This document shows positions 23,083-33,190 of a stretch of 64,000 nucleotides of DNA, piece after piece. Numbering within the stretch: the first letter of the stretch is position 1; each line of letters begins with the position of its first letter. The DNA is from Cymodocea nodosa (Eukaryota; Streptophyta; Magnoliopsida; Alismatales; Cymodoceaceae). A model generated the notes under the pieces. The model was not told the DNA's origin, searched no databases, and was given only the letters and a program-made list of their open reading frames with translations. The stretch spans positions 4,340,001-4,404,000 of the forward strand of contig JAZBRI010000011.1 of assembly GCA_036874045.1 (NCBI GenBank). Direction: 5' to 3'. Made by a program: the position numbers and the translations under genes.

Positions 23083-24121
23083 ATGTATTATTCATCTACT
23101 TGTATTGAAAAATATCTAATTTTATGTAATTGTAAATAAGATACATATGAATGTTTTAACATCAAGATGTTGCCAAATTCATATGTTTGTGAATGAATGA
23201 TTTAATTTAAAACTATATGGAAGATAAATTTAGTATATCTATTTATTTAAAGCTTTGCAAGACAAGTTTTAGAATTTTATGAATGGTGTGGTTAAATGCA
23301 CGATAATGACTGAATATATTTGCATACTAAAAAGTAAAATGTAATTTCTACATAACAGGAAATGAACTATAAGTTAAATATGCATATAATGTTTAGAGTT
23401 AAATGAGTTTAAATTGGAACACTACATTAATGTAATGTATTTAACTTTATTTAAGTTGAAAATGTGTAGGAAAAAAAATATAGAAGTTAATATGAGAAGT
23501 AAGTTTTTAGGAAAATTTGCTAAGTGTTAACTCAATAAAGTTAGTTCGGGGAGTTAACCTTAACTCTATGAAGTCAATAATAAAATATAAGATCACTTCA
23601 TAGAGTTATCTGTAACTCAACGAAGTTAGTTAGTGAAGTTAGCAAATAGAAGTTGAAGCTAGTCTGTTGAGTTAGCTGTAACTCAACGAGGTTAGTTCAT
23701 TAAGTTAGGAATAGTAACTAAAGTCACTACATTGAGTTATCTATAACTCAATGAAGTTAGTCCATGGAGTTAGCTGAACAGTTATTCTTTTCTCCACAAA
23801 CAAAACTTCATGGGTTTAGTAGTTACTGAAAATTAAAAATTAGAAGTGGAACACGTATCCATAAAAATAGGAACCATACTACACGTTATAAGACACATTT
23901 TTGCAATAAAATTCATTTACATTATGAACGTGCATTATAAATATAGAACAGAATGTTATTTACTAGTTACCAGCATTTAAGAAGAAGAAAAAAACTCATT
24001 GAGGGAAATTGGAAGGAGAAGTAGCTGATTCAACTTTATACATCAATAGCTATTTATTTAGAACAAAGCTTTAGACTAATATGTAATTAATCTTCTACAT
24101 TTTACTTTATGTTAAAAGTTT
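23083..24121. other. non-coding spacer between extra ORF and gag, palindrome-rich
   Basis: Aligned with 58006-59057. From 23527 to 23775 it holds repeated half-sites of the type GTTGAGTTAGCTGTAACTCAACGAGG. Three or four inverted pairs are separated by unconserved spacers. I see no ORF or primer site. It could act as a leader or internal promoter for gag, but that is inference. Confidence 0.6.
23527..23775. repeat. cluster of inverted TTGAGTTA/TAACTCAA half-sites
   Basis: Pairs such as TTGAGTTAGCTGTAACTCAA (23668-23687) and TTGAGTTATCTATAACTCAA (23731-23750) recur with 4 to 6 base centres. They can form hairpins and are present at the equivalent place in copy 2 (58460-58710). Confidence 0.8.
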
Positions 24122-25313
24122 ATGAGCACATGGACTCATTCTCCTAGTACTAAACGATTAGTAAGAATACCTACATAGGATTATTCAACACACAGGTATA
24201 CTAAAATATTTTTTGAATTAGACTTTAACGAAATCTTTGGGGGTGTAGCTAACCTTTCTTTAAAGGAGAACGAAGATATGGTTGCTCTAGTAGAAAAACC
24301 ATTAGGGGAAATTTTGTATCTTGAACTAGTAGATGAACCTTCATGTATTTGATTTCCAAACTTTGAAGGAGATAGGATTGAACTAAAATCTAATTATATT
24401 AGTCAATTGCCACACTTTCATGGATTAGAAAGAGAAGATGCCTATTATTTTCTTAGAGAATTTAATGAAGTTTGTCAAATGATGAAAATGCCAAACATGA
24501 GTATTGATGCTATTAAACTTAAATATATTCCTTTTGCTTTAAAAGACACAGCTAAGAGATGGTTATATACTCTATCGCCTAATTCAATTTCTGCATGGAC
24601 TGAATGTTGCTCTGTTTTTCTAGAAAAATATTATCCAACACATCAAACCATTAAAAAGAAAATGGAAATATTAATGTGTAGCTAAAAATAGGGAGAATCA
24701 TTCTGGAAATATTTTTAACGATTTAAGGATTTACTAACTCAATATCCACATCTACAATGAATAAAGCACAATTAATAGGTATAATTTATGAAGACATAGA
24801 TGTTTCAACGAAATCTTTATTAGAATCTACTTGTTAGAATGGATTTTTGAAACTGTGTAGTAAAGAAGCATGGACATACTTAGAAAACTTTGCAAAAAGA
24901 ATTGCTTAGTGGGAAAATTCAACTGAAGCTATTACAGATAAGAAAATATTTCCAAGGGGAATGCATGAAATAGATTCAAACACTATGCTTAAAATTAACT
25001 TAACTGAGTTAACAAAGAAAATAGAGGAATTATCATTAAATCAAAAACTAGTAGAAAAGAATAAACATATTAATGACTTAGATATTATTTATGCTAGAAA
25101 TTAGAAAGATAACTTTGGAAATTCTTACAATCCTAATTAAAGAAATCACTCGAATTTATCTTGGAGAAATAACAATTTCGTGGGAGGAGAAAATATAAAA
25201 GCTAAAAACATAAGTTATCAAGCATTAATTGAATAAGGATTTAGAATAGAGAAATTAGAAAAGATAATTCAACAATTAAACAATTGTCTAGGTCATGTAT
25301 TTGGAAGTGCTAC
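24122..25313 (+). pseudogene. Athila-like gag, copy 1, N-terminal and central part
   Basis: ATG 24122 (MSTWTHSPSTKRLVR) is conserved in copy 2 and gives the start. The Retrotrans_gag core is clear: FEGDRIELKSNYISQLPHF, EDAYYFLREFNEVC, KDTAKRWLYTLSP and YYPTHQTIKKK. Near the end, NSYNPN and RNHSNLSW match the Athila phrase NPG-W-RNHPNFSW. No CX2CX4HX4C knuckle is present where Athila gag has one. Stops TAG at 24176, 24689, 24835 and 25102 are shared with copy 2. Private stops include a TAG where copy 2 keeps CAG (TTQWENS). The reading continues after the L insertion at 48215. Gag would coat the RNA; the missing knuckle suggests a non-autonomous product. Confidence 0.85.
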
Positions 25314-25594
25314 TGTATTGTTGTAAAAAGTTAAATCAGAAACTTGTCTATTAGGCAATGCCAAAAAACTTCTTTGATTTGTTTTTATGCTTATATTAAT
25401 AAATTCTTTTAGAAGTAAACAAACAACTTTTCACATAAATTAGATATTATGTCTAATTTGTATTTTAACTACAAGTGCATAGTGTATATTGTATTTGTGT
25501 GCAAGTACAAGTCGATCCCACAAAGATTGAGTAAGAATTATGTACTATTTTGATTTTTATATTGGAGTTTATATGTATTCAATTAAGCACTCTA

Positions 25595-25690
25595 TTGAGT
25601 TACAGTTAACTCAACAGACTTAGTTCGTGGAGTTATGATTAACTCAACGGACTAACCTCGTGGACTTAAGTTAACTTCACGAGTCTACCT
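25595..25690. repeat. three-palindrome cluster of the L LTR
   Basis: Inverted pairs TTGAGTTA-CAGT-TAACTCAA and GTGGAGTTA-TGAT-TAACTCAACGG, then CTCGTGGACTTAAG with TTCACGAG, within 100 bases. The clearest version is at 27658-27749. Confidence 0.75.
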
Positions 25691-26197
25691 TTCCAATTAA
25701 ATACTACTATTCATAGAGGAATTCGGCTAATTATTAGGCAGTTCTACATAATGTAAATAACATCAATTAAGCTTTTTAATGTTAGTTAATCTAAGATCTG
25801 TCATTAAGCAACACTAACATTCAGATATTCCAAACAGTAACTATTAAGATTTTTAGTATTCTGCACAAATCAAGTTTAGTAAGCAATAAACTATTTCTAT
25901 TTTCTGAATCAAACAAACATAAAACATTCACAATACTAACAATGATAACATTAATCACGATACAAAACAAACAATACAACACTTTAATACTAAATGTAAA
26001 CACAGATAATTAATTATTTTTGATATTTTTGCTTTGATATGTTTTAGAAGATGAGCGAAAGGTGAAATGTAAAAATCTCTATCGATAGTAAAAACTTCTA
26101 TCACTACATGTGATGTGATTACACCACTGAAAACTTAATCACTTACAATCTTGCCTCCTCTCCCTATAGAATCGCAAACCAAGAATTGTAAGTTGAT

Positions 26198-27158
26198 TGT
26201 TAGGGCAAGTATTACAAGTGTGGAGTATGCCACAAGAAGTCTAGGTTCAATCGAAAGTTTGTTAACAGTAAGTATCCAACAGTTTTATATTTTCGGTAGG
26301 TTGCAGACCTAAGTATTCGGAAACAAAGGTTCAGTCAAAGACTTCAAGTTAACTATTCGAAAGTCAGAAGATTTTGGAGAGTTACTAGCTGTAACTATCC
26401 GAAATGACTTAAAGGACACATAAGTGGACGTTCGGACAGTTATGAAGCTAAGTATCCGAAAGTCAAACACTTAAGTGGATCTTCGGATAGTTAGGTAGTA
26501 ACTATCCGAAGTTCATAAGTTTTTGGAAGGTTATCGATAGAACCTTTCAAAATGCCTAAAAAGACACTTAAGTGAGTTTTCGAATAGTTAAGATGTAACT
26601 ATCCGAAAGACATACAGTTTTTCGGAGAGTTATCAGTAGAACCTTCCGAAAGGACAAAGAGAGAGAAGTAAGTGACTTTTCAGACAGTTAAGTTAGTAAC
26701 TGTCTGAAATACTGAACCTCTCCAGATAGTTAGCCTGGTACAGTATCGCCCATTCAGAAAGAATATTCTCTTCGGATAGTTAAGTCTGTAACTATATGAA
26801 ATGTTGCAGATTTCAGAAATGTAAGAAGATAAGGCTCCGAAATTAAGAGTCTCTTCTCTGAAGCATTGTTTCTTTACTGTAATGGCTTGTATGTAATTAA
26901 AGGTTTATAAACCCTAAGTTGGGTAGTATATAAACCTTTATGATGTTGTAAAACATTGTGCGATTGATTATGCTGAAGCTCATAAAGGAACTCTCAACTC
27001 TCTGTGGACGTAGGTTGTTGCTGAACCACGTAAATCCTATTTCTTCTCTGTATTGTTTCTTCCATTACTCTTCACTCCTAACTTTGGTGAGTTTAAAGCT
27101 GAGTGTTTCAATATCGTGCCATAGAAGGTTAACTGAACGATCTGTTCCATCTATAACA
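26198..27158 (+). repeat. 5' LTR of copia-B (961 bp)
   Basis: TGTTAGGGCAAG to CATCTATAACA. It contains a dense series of TAACTATCCGAA/TTCGGATAGTTA half-sites, including the perfect inverted pair at 26482-26510, and CTTAAGTG hexamers. AAACCTTTATGATGTTG near the middle precedes a probable transcribed leader. Confidence 0.93.
26482..26510. repeat. perfect 12-base inverted pair TTCGGATAGTTA / TAACTATCCGAA
   Basis: TTCGGATAGTTA (26482-26493), five-base centre GGTAG, then its exact reverse complement (26499-26510). The 3' LTR copy near 38580-38608 keeps the same arrangement with a few transitions. Confidence 0.95.
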
Positions 27159-27160
27159 AC

Positions 27161-27172
27161 TAATATCAGAGT
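27161..27172 (+). other. degraded Met-tRNA primer binding site of copia-B
   Basis: TAATATCAGAGT against consensus TGGTATCAGAGC. All three changes are G-to-A or C-to-T. Confidence 0.85.
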
Positions 27173-27195
27173 GAAAGGTTCTTCAGTTTAACAGA

Positions 27196-27384
27196 ATGAC
27201 AGATGATAGAAAACTCAGGATCGAGAAGTTTGATGGAAAAGATTTTGGATATTGGAGGTCTTAGATCAAATACTGTTTGTATTAGAAGGATCTTCATCAA
27301 CCGTTGTTCGGAAGAAAACCAGAGAAGATGGATCAGGAAGAGTGGGAGTTATTAGATAGAAAAGCTTTAGGTCTCGTCAGGTTG
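27196..27384 (+). pseudogene. copia-B gag, N-terminal part
   Basis: ATG 27196 opens MTDDRKLRIEKFDGKDFGYW, the typical start of Tork/Retrofit-like gag proteins. Two TAG codons follow, after FGYWRS and KYCLY, where Gln is expected. At 27384 the reading is cut by an L LTR insertion and resumes at 29247 after the duplicated GGTTG. The uninterrupted frame reads VRLSLARNV across the junction, so the insertion site is exact. Confidence 0.88.
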
Positions 27385-27657
27385 TGTTCGTGTTTTCCCA
27401 ACACTACACTAGAAAAACTTGGATTTGTTACTTCTATTTTTACTTAGTTAATTTATCTTTATGCCTATTCTTTCTTTTAGAAGTAAACAAACAACCTTTA
27501 ATACAATTTAGATATTAATTCCAATTTGTACTTTAACTGCAAGTGCACAGTATCTATTGTATCAGTGTGAAAGTACAGATCGATCCCACAGGGAATTGCT
27601 GACAAATTTAAGAAATGTTTGATTGTGAATAATTCAAATTTATATTCAATAAGCACT

Positions 27658-27749
27658 CCGTTGAGTTACAGTTAACTCGACGGACTAAGTTCGTTGAGTT
27701 ATGGATAACTCAACGGACTATCCTCGTGGACTTAAGTTAACTCCACGAG
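27658..27749. repeat. three-palindrome cluster of the L LTR (best-preserved copy)
   Basis: CCGTTGAGTTA/TAACTCGACGG (27658-27668 and 27673-27683), TCGTTGAGTTA/TAACTCAACGG (27691-27701 and 27706-27716) and CTCGTGGA/TCCACGAG (27723-27730 and 27742-27749) lie in a row. Each can form a hairpin with an 11- or 8-base stem. The spacing is kept in all L copies. Confidence 0.93.
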
Positions 27750-28574
27750 CCTATCTCTTCTTTATAATACTACTAATTACAGAGGAATTCGGCTAACCAT
27801 TGGGCGATTCCATAGATTGTAAATAACATCAATTAAGCTTTTTTTTAATGCTAGTTAGCATTGGATTTATCATTATGCAATACTAACATTCAGATGATTC
27901 AAATAGTAACCATTAAAATCTTTAAGTTGTTTTGTACGAACCAATTTCAGTAAACTGTAAAATTAAAACTAACATAAAACAATCATAAAATTGATACAGA
28001 TAACATTAATCACGATACAACACCAACAATACAACACTCAAATACAACATACAAACAAAGATAAATTGTTTTTGGTATTTTTGTTTTGATGTGATGGGCG
28101 AAAGGCGAAATGTAAAGTAATTTTACTTGACAGTAAATACTTCCGACACTACTTGCAACGCGATTACACCACTGAAAATTGAACCACTTACAATTCTGTC
28201 TCCTCTCCCTATAGAATCGCGAGTCCAGAATTGCAAGATGATCTCCTCTTCAGCATACAGGCATCAACCCGAAGCCAAAGCTAAAAGCTTTACGATCTCC
28301 TGAAATATGAGTTGGCGCTTGGTGAAAATGTCTTCCCTTCCCGCGACGCGATCACTCCTCACAGTAGTTGTCAGACACTGTGTTTGGCTCGGAATCGACC
28401 CGACATCAGGCAAGTATCCTCACAGACCTCCGATGATTGGTGATTATGGTGGTGATACGATGGTTGGTGTGATACTTTGGAGAATCACCGATATTGTCTG
28501 CAGAAATCTCGATGCTCCTCCTCTGTATACACTGGCCGTCCATCGATCACACTCTTTCTTTTTTTTCTTCTTTT

Positions 28575-28582
28575 CTTTTATA
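28575..28582 (-). promoter_or_regulatory. TATA box of L LTR (minus)
   Basis: TATAAAAG on the minus strand in the family-specific context. Confidence 0.6.
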
Positions 28583-29241
28583 TTTCTTCAGTGGTAATTA
28601 TTTTTGCTTGAATGGTCGGTTGGATTTCCTTCCTTCAGATCAACGACGATGATTTCTTTCTCCCTACGTGATTGAATTCCTGCGTGATACGTGCAAATGT
28701 AGTTTTTCCTTCCAACTGTCTGTTCCTGCAACCGCTACAGTGGCATATTAGAAAATATATAGTCCGTGGAGTTACAGATAAATCAACGGACTTCTTTCGT
28801 TGAATTAACTATAAAACACGTGCAAAAATAACAACTTAAGTTTATAACGCTAACCTAACGTGTTGCCTTAGTGTATTTTCATGTAACTCAACGCGTGTAG
28901 TTATACTAACTTAACATGTTATAACGTAAGTAAATCTTCAAGCTCTCAACACGTGTCAGCAGCAGTTTAAACATAAAATAACATTCTGGAGAGTTACAGG
29001 TATAACTATCCGATGCTTAGATGCATTTTCGGATACTTAAGAATTTCACAGCCTGTAATTTACCGACAGTTCATAAATGTACTAAATTAACATTAATTCC
29101 CCAAAATTAAGCAGATTCTTCAATTAAAGCATATAACAGTGCAATTATAACATAATGGCTTAATTCTCATATGATAAGCTAAATATTATGCAATTAACCA
29201 TCATTTAACCGTTAATAATATGCACTTTTTCATTCTAAACA

Positions 29242-31060
29242 GGTTGTCATTGGCAAGGAACGTTCATTCAAATGTCACCAAGGAGAAAACAACAGTTGAC
29301 TTAATGAAAACTTTGTCTAACATGTATGAGAAGCCTTCAGCCGCCAACAAGGTATTTCTCATGTGTAGATTATTTAATCTGAAAATGCATGAATGTGGAA
29401 ATGTAACTGACCACGTTAATGAGCTAAATACTATTCTGAATCAACTGCACTCAGTAGATATAGTATTTGATGATGAAGTTAGGGCCTTGATTTTATTATC
29501 CTCATTACTAGAAAGTTGGTCTCCTATCGTGACTAGTGTAAGTAGTTCACTAGGTCATGAGAAGCTCAAGATGAGTGACATCTGGGATTTAATTTTGAGT
29601 GAGGACATTCGTAGGAAAAGTGAATTGTCAGCTTCAACTTCTGCCCTTAGTGTTGAAACTAGAGGGAGAAGTAAATCAAAACAATTTAAATCCAAAGGAA
29701 GGTCAAAGTCTAGAGGTACCAGTAAAATGAGAGTAGATATCAAATGCTGGAACTACAACCAATGGGGGCACTTCAAGTCACAGTGTAAGGCTCCCAAGAA
29801 AGACAACAGAGGGAAGGAATCAGAAGGAGCAGTTGCAAATGTTGTCTCCTACGATTCAGATGATACCCTAGTATGCTGTGTTGATAGTTCAATTGACTCA
29901 TGGGTACTAGACTCAGGAGCTTCTTTCCACACTACCTATAGGAAGGATTTGTTGCATAGTTATCGTGCAACTCCTATGAAAAAGGTGTACCTAGCTAACA
30001 ATACAAGTTTGGATGTGTTGGGAATTGGAGAGGTACACATAAAAACAAAGCAAGGTATATGGAAATTGTAAGAAGTTAGATATGTTCTGGATCTTGCAAA
30101 GCAATTAATTTCCATAAGTTCCCTGGACAATGATGGCTATCAGATTGCCTTTGGTGCAGACAAATGGAAGGTAACCAAAGGTGCAAGGATTATTGCCTTA
30201 GGACAAAGGATAGACACCTTATATTTAACATCAGATCAAGATGACTCTATTGCAATAGTTAGTGATACTGAAGACACTAACTTATGGCATAAAAGATTGG
30301 AGCACCTCAATGAAAATGGACTGAAAGTTTTAGTGGCAGAAAGGAAAATCCCTAAGCTAAAGAATGTCAATTTAGGGATATGTGAGGACTGCATTGAGGG
30401 AAAGCAGAAGAAAGTCAGCTTTGCTAGGAATCAGTTCTTTAGGAGGTGCTCTTTATTATGTCACCTTCTTTGATGACAGTACAAGGAAGGTATGGGTTTA
30501 TTTTCTAAAACAAAAGTTTGAAGTTTTCCAAGTCTTCAAGAAATGCAAGGCAGAAGTGGAAAATCAGAGTGGAAGAAAAATCAAATCCATCAGGTCAGAT
30601 AATGGAGGAGAATATGATAGCCATGAATTTAAAGTTTACTATGAGGAGCAAGGAATTAGAAGGTAGAGGACTGTAGCTGGAACTCCACAACAAAATGGAG
30701 TTGCTGAAAGGATGAACAGGACCTTGAATGAATGGGCAAGATGCATGAGACTACATGTAGGTTTTCCCAAAACATTTTGGGCAGAAGTTGTTAATACAGT
30801 TGCCTATCTAATAAATAGAGGATCATCCGTCTCAATAGGGCTTAAGAACCCTAAAGAGTTGTGGACAAGGAAAGAGGTCAACTATGCTCACTTGAAAGTC
30901 TTTGGATCCAAGCCATTTGTCCACTTGAATAGTGACAAAAGAGACAAGTTGGATTCAAAATCACAGAAATGTTATTTCATTGGCTATGGTAAGGATTATT
31001 TTGGTTACAGATTCTGGGTAGAAGAAACCAAGAAAATAATCTATGCAAAAGATGTCATAT
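29242..31060 (+). pseudogene. copia-B gag remainder, protease and integrase
   Basis: Gag resumes with RLSLARNV and the UBN2 region (NMYEKPSAANKVFLMCRLF). The zinc knuckle reads CWNYNQWGHFKSQC, so the second Cys is Tyr (TAC at 29754-29756). The protease active site is intact, SWVLDSGASFHTT, with Asp at 29910. The integrase zinc domain is WHKRLEHLN and CEDCIEGKQKK. Around 30431-30440 the sequence jumps from KVSFARNQ to SSLGGALYYVTF, losing about 20 to 25 codons that include the first catalytic Asp (DLWGP). The later SDNGGEY and NGVAERMNR remain. Stops lie at 30069 (TAA) and 30664 (TAG). Copia-C interrupts the frame after YAKDVI at 31060. Confidence 0.88.
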
Positions 31061-31430
31061 TGTGATGTGTGTGTCTTCCATCAAGTATATGTATATGTCA
31101 TTGTATATGGTTGTATTTCTTTGATAATTTGTATAGGGGCAAATTTGTCTTTTGGGTATCACCCATCGTTGCCCCTATATAAGGGGTCATCCTCATCCAA
31201 GGGAGGCCAACAAGCCAAATCCCTAGATTTCGTTCTCCCCCTTCTTTGTACCAGTAACCATACAGCAATGAATCATGATAGATTGATCACCCGTGGACGT
31301 ACCTGTGTTGGGGAACCACGTAAATTTGTTGTTCTTCTAAATTCTCCACTCGCATTCCTCTCATTCACGTTGATCTCTTCTCCACGCCACCCCTAGATGC
31401 TCCATGTTTGTTTGATCTTTTCGCACAACA
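31061..31430 (+). repeat. 5' LTR of copia-C (370 bp)
   Basis: TGTGATGTGTGTG to TTTTCGCACAACA. Core promoter at 31172-31186. Confidence 0.95.
31172..31186 (+). promoter_or_regulatory. palindromic TATA box of copia-C LTR
   Basis: CCCCTATATAAGGGG, an almost perfect palindrome centred on TATATAAG (31176-31183), about 115 bases from the LTR start and conserved exactly in the 3' LTR at 36082-36096. The position suits the U3/R promoter of a short copia LTR. Confidence 0.75.
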
Positions 31431-31432
31431 AC

Positions 31433-31444
31433 TAGTATCAGAGC
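31433..31444 (+). other. Met-tRNA primer binding site of copia-C
   Basis: TAGTATCAGAGC, one G-to-A change from the consensus TGGTATCAGAGC, two bases after the LTR. Confidence 0.9.
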
Positions 31445-31969
31445 CAGGTTGGACATCTTCGGGTTTGCATCTGAATTTTTGAAGAGTTTCATCAAGGTTC
31501 AAGCCATTTCCGCAAGGGATCTCTCCATTGCCGTAACTGTCGTCGTCGTCTGCACCAATCTGCACACTCTGACGCCAACTCTTGCGCCTTCCTCATCTGT
31601 GCTCTGTTGCATCTCAAATTTTGATGATGTGTTGTAAGCTTCTTGAACTTCCTTCCTTTAAAATTTTGTGGTCAAAAGTTTCGTATTCAGAGAGATACAA
31701 CAGGAGGCGTCTAGCTAGGGCACAATAGTTTTCTAGATGAGTGACTCTTTGATTATCGAATTTTGGGCATTTTGTGATTGTGGTTTCGTGCTTGGTTTGT
31801 GCGAGTATTTGCTACTGTTTTGTGATAAGTAGTGTACTTGGCTTGTGGCTGAATGCATTTCGTTGAAATCAGTAGTTTCAGTAGCATATTGTTGTTGAGA
31901 TATTGCTTGCTATTTTGTACCTTGCCGCCGAATTGTGTGTATTGCTGGTTGTTTGTTGTTTTGAAAACA
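31445..31969 (+). other. 5' leader of copia-C
   Basis: Untranslated leader between primer site and gag start. GT-rich and GC-richer than the surroundings, with several short ORFs that have no recognisable product. Confidence 0.6.
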
Positions 31970-33190
31970 TGAATACTTTGGGGTTGAAGATAGAAAAGTT
32001 TGATGGTAAGAATAGCTTCAGCTTATGGCAAATTAAGATGAAAGCACTTCTAAAGCAACAAAGTATTTGGGCTCCTTTAAATAGGAAACTACTCTAAACA
32101 GAAATTCGCTAGAGTTTGAATTGTAGGAGGAGAAAGCTCACTCCACCATCTTATTGTGTTTGTCTAATGAAGTTATAATAGAAGTTGCTGATGAATCTAC
32201 CTCTTTAGGTCTTTGGCAGAAACTTGAGTAATTGTATATGACTAAATCTTTAACAAACAAATTGTTGTTAAAGCAAAGACTGTTCTCTTTAAAGATGATA
32301 GAAGGTGTACCTCTCAAGCAGCATTTAGATCAGCTAAATGCTATTTTGATGGAACTCAAGAATATTGGAGTAATCATAGAAGATGAAGATGCAGCTCTTA
32401 TCTTGCTTTGTTCACTCCCATTGAGTTATGAAAGCTTTGTTCAGTCTTGTGTAGTTGGAAGAGATTCAATTACACTAGAGGAAGTGAGGTCCAGCCTTCA
32501 TTCCAAGGAGCTTAGGCACATGGTGCATGGTAGAAACGAGGTAAGTGGTGTTGGCCTCTCAGCTCAGCAGTAAGAGAACAGGGGAAGAAGCTAGAGACAA
32601 GGTGGAGGGAAGAATAGAAGCAGAAGCAAGTCGAAGGGCAAGTACTCTAGGGATACTTGCCATTACTGTAAGGAGAAAGGACATTGAAAATCACATTGTC
32701 CCAAGCTTATGAACAAAGGAAAGGCTGTTGTGGCAGAAACCAGTTCTATGTCAGGTGATGACTTTTCTCTTACAGTTTGTTGCAGTGACTATTCTGATGA
32801 TTAGTGAATTATGGACTTAGGAGCTTCACATCATATGACTCCTACTCGGGAGTATTTTGACACCTACAAGCAGGTGGAGGCTTGTCAAGTGACCTTGGCC
32901 AATGATGATGTGTATTCTAGAGTTGGTGTGGGCACTATAAAATTTAAACTGCATGATGACACAGTTAGAATTCTGGAGGACGTTTGGCATGTCCCAAAGC
33001 TTGGAAAAAGTCTAATCTCACTAATGGCCCTTGATGCTAAGGGTTATAGATATACAAGTGGTGAGGGGAAGATCAGCATACTAAAAAGCTTATTAGTTGT
33101 TATGAAGGGAACCAAATCTGGTCCCTTATACATTCTACAGGGCACTCCAATTGTTGGCGTAGCTACATCAGTTATATCTGGTCAATAGGA
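31970..33190 (+). pseudogene. copia-C gag and protease
   Basis: ATG 31970 opens MNTLGLKIEKFDGKNSFSLW. A frame change follows near 32095. The UBN2 region is clear (TKSLTNKLLLKQRLFSLKM, SLPLSYESFVQ). A zinc knuckle CHYCKEKGH-stop-KSHC keeps all Cys and His residues, but its Trp is TGA. The protease motif is WIMDLGASHHMTP, with the catalytic Asp kept but Ser changed to Leu (TCA to TTA). In-frame stops include TAG after FEL (where the family has Gln), TAA after LE, TAA and TAG in the basic QQ-ENRGRS-RQ segment, and TAG/TGA before IMD. Given the low LTR divergence, this is rapid decay, mostly at Gln and Trp codons. Confidence 0.88.

Larger units (their letters stand above)
27385..29241 (-). repeat. 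L-type LTR insertion in copia-B gag, GGTTG target-site duplication
   Basis: 1857 bases, minus orientation, flanked by GGTTG at 27380-27384 and 29242-29246. The right end is CATTCTAAACA (TGTTTAGAATG on the minus strand). The left end TGTTCGTGTTTTCCC is, on the minus strand, a degenerate copy of the Asp-tRNA primer site plus six further bases. The inserted DNA therefore ends beyond the primer site rather than at the usual LTR edge. It contains the three-palindrome cluster 27658-27749 and a TATA box at 28575-28582 (minus). Confidence 0.85.
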
